Made by a program: the position numbers and the translations under genes. The notes below the pieces were generated by a model. That model did no database searches. It was given only the letters and a program-made list of their open reading frames with translations, and was not told the DNA's origin. A stretch of 8,252 nt of DNA from an uncultured Lachnospiraceae bacterium (GTDB lineage Bacteria > Bacillota > Clostridia > Lachnospirales > Lachnospiraceae): assembly GCA_947176785.1 (NCBI GenBank), contig CAMWSA010000159.1, forward strand, positions 1-8,252. The letters are read 5' to 3'. Below are positions 1 to 5,294 of the stretch, in pieces; positions within the stretch are counted from its first letter, which is position 1, and every line of letters starts with the position of its first letter.

Positions 1-331
1 GTCCATCCATGCCGTGCGCAGCCTGTGCATAGGACACAGGAAGCATATCGGCGGCAGGAGGAGGCAAAATGTCTATCCTTGCTTTGCGCTTTCAATGCAT
101 ATGGCGGCATGCAGGTCAACGCATTAATTGACGCCCGTTATATTATAGCTTTCTATAGTATATGGACATAAATTCTCCTGTATGCCCTGTCTTGGGTCAA
201 CCTTGAAGCAAGATATACAGTCCGCTAAATATTATTGTGCAAAAGAATGAACGGAATTGTGCGAGATGATGCGGAGGGTATCGTATATATGGTATCCCGG
301 AAACCTTTAACGGGAAATGTCGGTTTGAATT
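1..331. other. Spacer with no defensible gene
   Basis: I see no recognisable protein or RNA in these 331 bases. Frame 1 is open from the window edge to a TAA near 169-171, but its translation resembles nothing I know and it has no visible start, so it could be the tail of a gene outside the window or chance. A strong purine ribosome binding site (GGAGGAGG, about 58-65) precedes an ATG at 69 that opens only a 20-codon frame. A weak promoter-like pair, TTGAAG at 203-208 and TAAATA at 226-231 with a 17-base gap, points right toward the palindrome at 332. None of these signals is strong enough to call. Confidence 0.4.
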
Positions 332-420
332 GGAATCATAAAAGCCCTATGAAATAGGGCTTCTATGATTCCGAGAGGCTATTTGTATGACAAAGGGAGG
401 GTATTTTTGAAATATCACGC
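332..420 (+). repeat. Palindromic repeat element, copy A
   Basis: Bases 332-372 are a near-perfect palindrome: 19-base arms with one mismatch (341/363) around a GAA loop, with core AAGCCCTAT/ATAGGGCTT. It is followed by the conserved tail GATTCCGAGAGGCTAT. Copy B at 2255-2341 matches it in the opposite orientation, and similarity continues past the palindrome through a purine stretch (AAGGGAGGG here, AAGGAAGGGAG in B) to a shared TCACGC. It lies 49-137 bases beyond the stop of the minus-strand spoVAF-like gene, so the hairpin could end that transcript. However, no T-run follows it on either strand, which argues against a classic intrinsic terminator. It is better described as a dispersed repeat of unknown role. 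Confidence 0.75.
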
Positions 421-468
421 ATTCATGGTTTGGCTCTTTGACGGAAGGGTATCATGTGGGAGCAGGAA

Positions 469-1935
469 TCAGGAGGGTTTCTGCGAGGACTGTGGAGGTT
501 TGCCGCGCCTCCACACCCGGCTGGGCTGAGCCCGGAAAGTGGGATAGCGCAGCAGCAGCGTCTTGAGGGCCTGCCAGTTGAAGGGATACAGGGGCCAAAG
601 GTAGCTGTAATTCCCATAGGTGGGCGTAGTGACAACGGACAGTATTACCAGTGCCAGCCCGAAAAGGAACCCCCACGGTCCTCCCAGGCCCGCAGCCAGG
701 ATCAGGAACAGCCGGTAGAGCCGCAGCCCGTCAGCAAATTCGTTGCTGGTCAGGGAGAGAGTGGCTAACAGTGTCACCGCCGCGTAGAACAGCACTTCCA
801 CGGAGGCCCAGTTCAGTTCCACAGCGATGTCCCCTATGATCAGGCCGCCCACGATGGACAGGGAGCCGGAGAAGCGGCTGGTGCTGTGGGCGGCAGAGTA
901 TTTGAAAAGATCCAGGATAAACTCTACTGCCAGCACATAGAAAAAGATGGTGACCGGCCCGGCATCTGCGCTGTCCAGCAAGTGATATTTGGCGGAAATG
1001 TCGGGATAGCAGGATGTCATCAGCAGGTACAGGGGCATCAGAACCAGGCTCACCGGGATGCAGGCAAACCGGGCGAGCCGGAAATAGCTGCCTACCAGGG
1101 GACTGCAGTAATAGTCGTCGGGACTCTGGGTAAACTGAAAGATGGTGCTGGGCAGGATCAGCACCGTGGGGGAATTGTCCACAATGATCAGTACATGTCC
1201 CTCCATCAGGTAACTGCAGGCCACATCCGGTCTCTCTGTCAGATGTATGCTGGGCAGAGGATTGTACCAGCGTTTCTTTACCAGCAGTTCTTCCAGGCTT
1301 TTGGCTCCCATGGTCAGGCTGGAGACCTGGAGCCGGGCCAGGCTTTCGGCGGCATGTTCCACCAGTTCCGGGTCCGCCAGATTGTCCACATAGGCCAGGG
1401 CCACATCCGTTTTGCTGTCCGTGCCCACAGAACAAAGCCGGAAAGTCAGACGGGGAGAACGAATCCGGCGGCGGATCAGATTGGCGTTGAACAGCATGGT
1501 CTCCACAAAGCCGTCCCTGGCTCCCCGCAGAACCGGCTCCGCATCCGGTTCGGAGATCCCCCGGGCGGGATAACTTCGCACATCCAGGATCAGCGCCTGG
1601 TCAAAGCCGTCCACCAGCACCACCACAGGGCCGCTGAGAAGCTGGCGCAGGAGCTTGTCCCAATCGGTTTCCAGCTGTACCTGGGCATAGCCGATCCGGG
1701 CTTCCATATACTGCTGCAGCTGCTCCACCACATTGTCTCTCATATACTGAGGATTTTGTAAGTCAGAGAAAATACGCTGCAGGACCTCGGTTTTGCACAT
1801 GCCGTTGATGCCCAGCAGGCAGGCCCGGGTCTCACCCAGCAGTAAGTCCCTGGTAATAATGTCAAAGCTGGTGCCGATGGGCAGCAGGGTCTTGGCGGCG
1901 GATCTGTTTTCCTCCAGGGATTTGGTAAGCTTCAT
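469..1935 (-). CDS. spoVAF: SpoVAF/GerA-family spore germination membrane protein
   Basis: 488 residues, near the usual length of SpoVAF (about 490) and similar to GerA-type A subunits. In SpoVAF of Bacillus the protein sits in the spore inner membrane and is thought to help amplify germination, working as an ion-conducting partner of nutrient receptors. The N-terminal soluble half carries family hallmarks: LPIGTSFD at 18-25, VVLVDGFDQALILDVRSYP at 105-123, the motif around GISEPDAEPVLRGARDGFVE at 126-145, then NANLIRRRIRSP at 150-161, and GHVLIIVDNSPTVLILP at 246-262. Hydrophobic membrane segments follow at roughly 288-307, 327-343, 360-378, 382-398 and 406-436. The basic C-terminal tail contains PSRVWRRGKP at 471-480, as in the family. 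The start ATG has GAGGAG at 1944-1949, eight bases upstream. No other spoVA gene is visible, so it appears to be an orphan copy. A GerA A-subunit is the alternative, but those usually have a longer N-terminus and gerB/gerC neighbours. Confidence 0.9.
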   Translation of the reverse strand: MKLTKSLEENRSAAKTLLPIGTSFDIITRDLLLGETRACLLGINGMCKTEVLQRIFSDLQNPQYMRDNVVEQLQQYMEARIGYAQVQLETDWDKLLRQLLSGPVVVLVDGFDQALILDVRSYPARGISEPDAEPVLRGARDGFVETMLFNANLIRRRIRSPRLTFRLCSVGTDSKTDVALAYVDNLADPELVEHAAESLARLQVSSLTMGAKSLEELLVKKRWYNPLPSIHLTERPDVACSYLMEGHVLIIVDNSPTVLILPSTIFQFTQSPDDYYCSPLVGSYFRLARFACIPVSLVLMPLYLLMTSCYPDISAKYHLLDSADAGPVTIFFYVLAVEFILDLFKYSAAHSTSRFSGSLSIVGGLIIGDIAVELNWASVEVLFYAAVTLLATLSLTSNEFADGLRLYRLFLILAAGLGGPWGFLFGLALVILSVVTTPTYGNYSYLWPLYPFNWQALKTLLLRYPTFRAQPSRVWRRGKPPQSSQKPS

Positions 1936-2084
1936 GGTATAATCTCCTCGTATGTCTGTTCAACCTGTACTGTGTAATGCCTTTTTATAGCTACGATATT
2001 AGATATTTCCTCTGAAGCCTTGCAAAAACTGGCGCATATGGTTTTGGCAGGAACTGAAAGGAAAAATTTCTATGTTGTTTCCTA

Positions 2085-2114
2085 TAGTATGGCGATCAAA
2101 GAGAAATCTTATAC
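2085..2114 (-). promoter_or_regulatory. Putative sigma-G promoter of the spoVAF-like gene
   Basis: Read on the minus strand, GTATA (2114-2110) and CATACTA (2091-2085) are separated by exactly 18 bases. This fits the published forespore sigma-G pattern as I recall it (GnATR, 18 bases, CATnhTA). Transcription would begin near 2078 and leave a leader of about 140 bases before the ATG at 1935. Forespore expression is what is known for SpoVAF in Bacillus, so context supports the match. The long leader and the short motifs keep it tentative. Confidence 0.5.
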
Positions 2115-2135
2115 CTGTGTTCAGGTGTTCTGTGA

Positions 2136-2246
2136 AAGCGACTATTAGATGTCCTGTTACCTAAAATGGATGGATATGGTATCTGTGAGATCATCAGAAA
2201 ACAGTCTCAAGTTCCCATAGTACAAGGAGTACAAAGCCTATACTGA
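2136..2246 (+). pseudogene. Response-regulator receiver-domain relic
   Basis: A 36-codon open frame closed by TGA on both sides, with no start codon or ribosome binding site. Its translation contains LLDVLLPKMDGYGICEIIR followed by VPIV (codons within 2142-2222). This is the phosphoacceptor-Asp strand, the LPxMDG loop and helix 4 region of an OmpR-type receiver domain, ending where VPII(M)LTA would be expected. After VPIV the reading diverges to unrelated residues and stops. The N-terminal acidic pocket, the conserved Lys and the DNA-binding domain are absent on either side. I read it as a decayed fragment of a two-component regulator gene left by deletion. It lies just outside the proposed spoVAF promoter and next to repeat copy B. 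Confidence 0.7.
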
Positions 2247-2254
2247 AAGCACTG

Positions 2255-2341
2255 AGCGTGACCGTATATCTCTCCCTTCCTTTTTATATCTATAGCCTCT
2301 CGGAATCTCTAAGCCCTATTTCATGGGTCTCCTAATATTCC
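2255..2341 (-). repeat. Palindromic repeat element, copy B (inverted)
   Basis: On the minus strand this reads GGAAT, a degenerate palindrome arm, ATGAAATAGGGCTT, then GATTCCGAGAGGCTAT, then an AAGGAAGGGAG purine tract and TCACGC. It aligns with copy A (332-420) nearly end to end, but in the opposite orientation. The hairpin has decayed here: the AGACCCAT arm no longer matches the AAGCCCTAT pattern seen in A. Together A and B bracket the whole spoVAF-like gene and its promoter. Confidence 0.7.
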
Positions 2342-2377
2342 AGTCTTATGGATTCCCCCACTTTTTACGGATCATAC

Positions 2378-2424
2378 GAATCAAAAGCCACCATTTTCCG
2401 CCAAAAGATTCCGAGAGACTATAT
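2378..2424 (+). repeat. Palindromic repeat element, partial copy C
   Basis: This carries GAATC, AAAAGCC and, after a diverged middle, AGATTCCGAGAGACTATAT. The last part matches the conserved tail of copies A and B with one difference (GAGAGACTAT for GAGAGGCTAT). It is inverted relative to copy B, so 2291-2424 is bounded by imperfect inverted ends of about 20 bases. The internal hairpin arm ATAGGGCTT is not recognisable, which suggests an old, degraded copy. Confidence 0.55.
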
Positions 2425-2501
2425 CTTTGTAGGATTAGGGTGTCAAAAGGATATCTGGTCAAAATGGCTTGTGTCTCCGTTAGTGATGTGGCTGGTCAAC
2501 A

Positions 2502-2566
2502 TATACAAAAACGGGCTTGGAAGTAAATTTGTTTCACAAATTTGTTTCCAAGCCCGTTTTTGTATA
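2502..2566. terminator. Long symmetrical hairpin, likely bidirectional terminator
   Basis: Two 31-base arms (2502-2532 and 2536-2566) pair around a TTC loop with only two G-U type pairs, at 2523 and 2524. The GC core CGGGCTTGGAA is flanked by AAAAA on one side and TTTTT on the other, so each strand presents a stem followed by a T-run, as in an intrinsic terminator. It would end transcripts of the minus-strand genes at 2748-3611 and 2656-2751. The arms are much longer than a terminator needs, and the inner AAATTTGT extension is AT-rich, so an additional role or a repeat origin is possible. Confidence 0.75.
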
Positions 2567-2655
2567 CATTGCCCATCCACTGTTCCGGGAAAGCGAATTT
2601 TGCAATCGCCTATTATATCTGTGTAATAGTATGCGGGCACATAATTGCAAGAATT

Positions 2656-2751
2656 TTAATTGAAGGTATTATCTTTCATCCACTCCATTAATATTCCTTT
2701 TCTGCCGCATTGCGGGCAGGTATAAGTTCCATAATAGTACGGGATTTTCAC
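2656..2751 (-). CDS. Possible 31-residue CxxC mini-protein overlapping the upstream stop
   Basis: A GTG at 2751-2749 overlaps the TGA of the 287-residue gene (shared GTGA), the geometry of translational coupling. The frame runs 31 codons to a TAA at 2658-2656. The product begins KIPYYYGTYTCPQCGRKG; the CPQC at residues 12-15 looks like half of a zinc ribbon or a rubredoxin-like knuckle. No separate ribosome binding site is visible, so it would depend on ribosomes finishing the upstream gene. Alternatively it is a frameshifted original C-terminus of that gene, or the remnant of a longer zinc-ribbon protein. Residue composition is coding-like, but the length makes chance possible. Confidence 0.35.
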   Translation of the reverse strand: MKIPYYYGTYTCPQCGRKGILMEWMKDNTFN

Positions 2752-3611
2752 TCATCCTCGATCCTCAGTTCGTGCGCCAGATTGGAGAACCAGAGGTATG
2801 TGTCTTCAAAACTTTTCCCATCCCATTTTCCGATTACCGATTCGGCAGGCACTATTTTTTCCTTTATAAGAGATTCGTTATAGAAACCGTCCTCCATGTC
2901 TTCATCAAAATAACCGCAAGCAGCACATTCTGCCGGAGTCTGTTCCCATCCACCGATCACCAGCTGAAATGCTGCCCCAGGATCGCCGAAAATAGCCAAA
3001 AGAGCGGAGACAAAATATTTCAGTTCTTCCTGGGATTTTATTTTGATCTGTTCCCAATGTTGATGCAGAAAAGCTTTTGTCATTTCCCGTAAAATCTCTT
3101 TGCTCAGTTGATAGCTGTCCCAAGCTTCTTTTGGGATTTCTCTCCTATATTGCGCCTGTTCACAGGAAAGGTCTGTGGACAGGATGATGCCAGCCTCCCG
3201 GATGATCAGCAGCTGCCATTCAAAATCCTGGGCCCGTCTTTTTTGCTCCAGAAGCAATACCAGATAGGGCATCGCCAGACATGTGGCATCATAAAAGGAA
3301 AGCTGATGTGACAGATTTTCACACAGATTGTCGAAATTGATTCTATAATCGTTTTTCTTCTCAAAATCCAGCCGGATAATCTTCTTCATTTCCGGGACAA
3401 GGTCCTCCGGACAAAAGAGAAATGCTACTTGCTCCAGCGCGTCATCATAGGCTCCGCGATATTCTCCCCACAGAGGAGACGTAAACGCTGCCGGATGCAG
3501 CCGCATTCGGAGGTCCTGCACTTCTGACAGGGATTTTTCAATTACAGCTTTCCACATATCGGATTGTTCTTTGGCAGTCATAGATTCAGATGATCTTGCT
3601 TTGTCAGACAT
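2748..3611 (-). CDS. Uncharacterised helical protein, possibly HEAT-like
   Basis: 287 residues, soluble, with no signal peptide or membrane segment. I cannot assign a function. It reads as almost entirely alpha-helical. The stretch LSHQLSFYDATCLAMPYLV (100-118) resembles the recurring HQ...Y.A...A.PYL pattern of HEAT-repeat-like bacterial proteins, some of which serve as immunity or scaffold proteins. Near the C-terminus, after a short helix pair (FGDPGAAFQLV, 208-218), CAACG at 229-233 is a CxxC pair, which also fits that group. The tail is acidic. The start is well supported: AGGAGGT (3616-3622) lies four bases before the ATG. A large inverted repeat lies immediately 5' of it, and the long hairpin at 2502-2566 is the likely terminator. 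No toxin gene is visible beside it, so an immunity role is only a guess. Confidence 0.8.
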   Translation of the reverse strand: MSDKARSSESMTAKEQSDMWKAVIEKSLSEVQDLRMRLHPAAFTSPLWGEYRGAYDDALEQVAFLFCPEDLVPEMKKIIRLDFEKKNDYRINFDNLCENLSHQLSFYDATCLAMPYLVLLLEQKRRAQDFEWQLLIIREAGIILSTDLSCEQAQYRREIPKEAWDSYQLSKEILREMTKAFLHQHWEQIKIKSQEELKYFVSALLAIFGDPGAAFQLVIGGWEQTPAECAACGYFDEDMEDGFYNESLIKEKIVPAESVIGKWDGKSFEDTYLWFSNLAHELRIEDE

Positions 3612-3630
3612 AATTACCTCCTGTTGTATT

Positions 3631-3722
3631 CACAACCGAATAGATTTTCCTTCCTGCATGGCGCATGTTGCCCAATTATGCATCATGTGCCATGCAGGAA
3701 TTGGAAAATCTATTCGGTCGTG
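3631..3722. repeat. Large inverted repeat upstream of the 287-residue gene
   Basis: Arms 3631-3667 and 3684-3722 are inverted copies: CCGAATAGATTTTCC and TTCCTGCATGGC are identical, with one mismatch (3634/3719), a two-base bulge (AA/TT) and a G-T pair at 3664/3688. The 16-base centre is TTGCCCAATTATGCAT. In a minus-strand transcript this would form a stem of nearly 40 pairs ending about ten bases before the ribosome binding site, so it could shape translation or transcript stability. It could equally be a decayed mobile-element end pair or an inverted duplication. No T-run follows either arm, so it is not a terminator. Confidence 0.8.
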
Positions 3723-3982
3723 AGTATAATATTCCACATGTTCCCGGCAGACTTATTTCCACGGAGTTATTATACTATGCAGCAGGTAAAATGTCCATAC
3801 AGGAACGATTAAGTGAAGAATTAATTACGTCAGCCCCAATAGCGTATTTATGCGCCCTTACAGGAACTGGCCATGCATGCCCGGGACTCAAAATTGCGAC
3901 TGGTCAGGAGGTGAAAGGGAAATATCCTCAAAATAAAAGGAAAAGACCTGCACAAGAGATAACTGTAAAAAGAAGAATGTAA
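3723..3982 (+). other. Spacer with an unsupported open frame
   Basis: A plus-strand frame is open from 3665 inside the inverted repeat to a TAA at 3980-3982 (105 codons). The first half (for example LISTELLYYAAGKMSIQER) is protein-like, but the second half turns into basic, low-information residues. No ribosome binding site precedes the ATG at 3665. The internal ATG at 3791 has only AGCAGG before it. A perfect AGGAGGTGA at about 3906-3914 is followed by ATA rather than a usable start. I read this as non-coding or a decayed gene edge. Confidence 0.35.
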
Positions 3983-4011
3983 TGGAATTGTGTTTGCGAG
4001 TGTGATATAAT
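3983..4011 (+). promoter_or_regulatory. Extended -10 promoter for the tfoX-like operon
   Basis: A perfect TATAAT at 4006-4011 is preceded by TG at 4003-4004, giving the extended TGnTATAAT form, which can work with a poor -35. The best -35 at 17-base spacing is TGGAAT (3983-3988), a weak match. Transcription would start near 4018 and run through about 190 bases of leader, including the two tandem units at 4047-4178, before the ATG at 4213. Confidence 0.55.
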
Positions 4012-4046
4012 GTTTGCGTTGAGCAAATGGGAAATCAGAAATGTAT

Positions 4047-4178
4047 GGCGCTTAACATGAATTTCTTGCGCAAGGATACACAATGTTGTTGTTTCCGGTT
4101 ATCCGGGTTAGGCACTTAATAAAGAAATCTTGCACAAAATGGCTTCATTTCAGTGTGGATTCCGGTTTATCCGGGTTA
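4047..4178 (+). repeat. Two degenerate ~65-bp tandem units in the tfoX leader
   Basis: Unit 1 (4047-4110) and unit 2 (4111-4178) share, in order, GGCrCTTAA, TCTTGCrCAA, and TTCCGGTT(T)ATCCGGGTTA. The last block contains a small CCGG-loop-CCGG hairpin. The spacing between units is 64-67 bases, and the sequence between the shared blocks has diverged. They sit in the presumed 5' leader of the tfoX-like gene, ending 34 bases before its ATG. A related block, GGCACTTA...AGAAATCTT, recurs after the operon at 5037-5055. Regulatory use is possible but not shown. Confidence 0.65.
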
Positions 4179-4212
4179 AGAATAAGCAAAACACAAAATA
4201 TTGGAGATAAAT

Positions 4213-4470
4213 ATGTCAGAACTAACAGCTATGATGAATATCGGTAAAGAAATGGAAAGAAAGCTAATATCTGTTGGCATTGGATCTTCCGAAGAACTAA
4301 TAAAGGCAGGTGCAAAAGACGCTTTTTTCAGGCTGAAGCAGAAATATCCGAATGTGTGTCTGGTACATTTATATACATTAGAGGGTGCGATTCAGGATAC
4401 GGAATTTAACAGCCTTTCAGAAGATAAGAAAAAGGAATTGAAAGAATTCAGTGATTTTCTAAAAAAGTAA
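4213..4470 (+). CDS. TfoX C-terminal domain protein
   Basis: 85 residues from the ATG at 4213, essentially a stand-alone TfoX_C domain. The hallmarks are MNIGKEMERKLISVGI (residues 8-23, the family's NIGK helix-hairpin segment), the SSEELIKAGAKDAF turn, VCLVHLYTLEGAI (about 47-59), and a charged C-terminal helix. In Proteobacteria TfoX/Sxy regulates competence, but single C-terminal domains in Firmicutes have no established function. They are often found fused to or beside other small enzymes, and DNA or protein binding is only inferred from the helix-hairpin-helix look. I prefer the ATG at 4213 over the TTG at 4201 because GGAG at 4203-4206 then becomes the ribosome binding site, six bases upstream. 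It is the first gene of a two-gene operon with the phosphatase 24 bases downstream, and both genes are clearly more AT-rich than the flanking large genes. Confidence 0.88.
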   Translation: MSELTAMMNIGKEMERKLISVGIGSSEELIKAGAKDAFFRLKQKYPNVCLVHLYTLEGAIQDTEFNSLSEDKKKELKEFSDFLKK

Positions 4471-4494
4471 ATTATTAGCTATAGAGTTGAGGGT

Positions 4495-5031
4495 ATGGAA
4501 ATTATTATTATTCGACACCAAAAAGTATGTATGGAATGGAAAAGCAAGTACAATTCACAGGAATTCAATAAGGCTTGTAAGCTATATGATGTATCGCCGA
4601 TTATCTCAAAGAATGTAAACATAGATTTATCTGATTTTGATGTATATACAAGCGAATTGACCCGCACACAGGACACAGCCAGGGTTTTGTTTGGAAATAT
4701 TGTATTTAAGCAAACAGAATTATTAAATGAGGTACCACTCACAGCATTCACAGACACATCAGCAGAGTATCCTACCTGGTTTTGGAATATAATGGGCAGA
4801 CTTCAATGGTATATCAACAGTGATAAACAGGTAGAAAGCCGCAGAACTACACAGAAACGGGCTATAGCTACTATTATTTTTCTGGAGCAAAATACTGAAA
4901 AGGCATATTGTATAACACATGGGTTTTATATGATTACTTTTCTTAAAGAACTAAAAAAACGAGGTTATAAAGCAGAAAAGAGAAAAGGCAGTAGCTTTAA
5001 AAATCTGGAAATGATTAGAATGACTAAATGA
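4495..5031 (+). CDS. Histidine phosphatase family protein (phosphoglycerate-mutase-like)
   Basis: 178 residues of the histidine phosphatase superfamily, which hydrolyses phosphate esters through a phospho-histidine intermediate; the substrate cannot be told. It starts with the beta strand MEIIIIRH, giving the catalytic R7-H8. The next residues are QK instead of the usual G of the RHG signature. The second arginine is R57 in YTSELTRTQDTA (51-62), a likely acid is E79 in LLNEVPL, and the second catalytic histidine is H142 in CITHGF (139-144). All four pocket residues are therefore present, so an active enzyme is likely despite the altered RHG. It appears cytoplasmic, with no signal peptide. The start retains the RH motif; the next Met (13) would lose it. 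GAGGG lies only one base from the ATG, so the ribosome binding site is poor or is the weaker TAGAG further up, and coupling to the tfoX-like gene is plausible. Confidence 0.85.
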   Translation: MEIIIIRHQKVCMEWKSKYNSQEFNKACKLYDVSPIISKNVNIDLSDFDVYTSELTRTQDTARVLFGNIVFKQTELLNEVPLTAFTDTSAEYPTWFWNIMGRLQWYINSDKQVESRRTTQKRAIATIIFLEQNTEKAYCITHGFYMITFLKELKKRGYKAEKRKGSSFKNLEMIRMTK

Positions 5032-5037
5032 CAGTGG

Positions 5038-5061
5038 GCACTTAGGAGAAATCTTAGGTGC
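5038..5061 (+). terminator. GAAA-loop hairpin after the phosphatase gene
   Basis: A ten-pair stem (5038-5047 with 5052-5061), including two G-U pairs, closes on a GAAA tetraloop. It begins seven bases after the TGA of the phosphatase gene and is followed by TTATTAC rather than a full T-run. Its position suggests the operon's terminator, probably an inefficient one. The left arm and loop (GGCACTTA and AGAAATCTT) resemble unit 2 of the tandem repeat in front of the operon. Confidence 0.5.
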
Positions 5062-5138
5062 TTATTACACACAGAATCGCACAGCGTTACTAAAAGAAAA
5101 AGGACGTACCGGGCATAAGAACCTAGGAAGATAAGGCT

Positions 5139-5290
5139 GGAAAGCTTGGAAGCTCCACATCCAAATACGTATCAACGCAATGTCGCAGTCAAAGCCAGCG
5201 ATATGCAGGAAAGAGGAAAGCTTGGAAGCTCCACTTCCAAATATTGATTAACGCAGTAGCACACGGACTTCAGGTATGCGGGAAAGGGGT
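5139..5290 (+). repeat. Two 76-bp tandem units in the leader of the TPR gene
   Basis: Units 5139-5214 and 5215-5290 both begin GGAAAGCTTGGAAGCTCCAC, continue with TCCAAATA, then ACGCA, and end with a TATGC-GGAAAG block. The middle has diverged more than the ends. Within each unit TTGGAAG and (C/A)TTCCAA form a small hairpin, perfect in unit 2. The ribosome binding site of the downstream gene (GGGG, 5286-5289) lies in the last bases of unit 2, so the repeat is part of its 5' leader. The duplication must affect the leader's folding, but whether it regulates is unknown. 5062-5138, just upstream, holds nothing I recognise. Confidence 0.75.
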
Positions 5291-5294
5291 AGAT

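Noticed and set aside
332..372. Classic intrinsic terminator of the spoVAF-like gene
   Set aside because: The stem is strong, but neither strand has a T-run after it, and the same unit recurs elsewhere in the spacer, so it is annotated as a repeat.
886..1761. 291-codon plus-strand open frame opposite the spoVAF-like gene
   Set aside because: It is antisense to a well-matched GerA-family gene; the translation is His/Gln-rich and family-less, typical of the complement of GC-rich coding DNA.
2323..2640. Small open frames (67, 92 and 65 codons) across the repeat and hairpin region
   Set aside because: They run through the repeat copies and the long hairpin, have no ribosome binding sites, and resemble no protein.
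3665..3982. 105-codon plus-strand open frame as a gene
   Set aside because: No ribosome binding site, its start is inside the loop region of an inverted repeat, and the C-terminal half looks non-coding. Kept only as an annotated spacer.
4050..4113. Integron attC site (GCTTAAC ... GTTAGGC)
   Set aside because: The outer seven bases fit RYYYAAC/GTTRRRY, but the interior does not pair as an attC should, unit 2 breaks the pattern, and no integrase is present.
5244..5294. TTG at 5244 as start of the TPR protein
   Set aside because: The extra 17 codons are tandem-repeat DNA, and the ATG at 5295 has a ribosome binding site at proper spacing.
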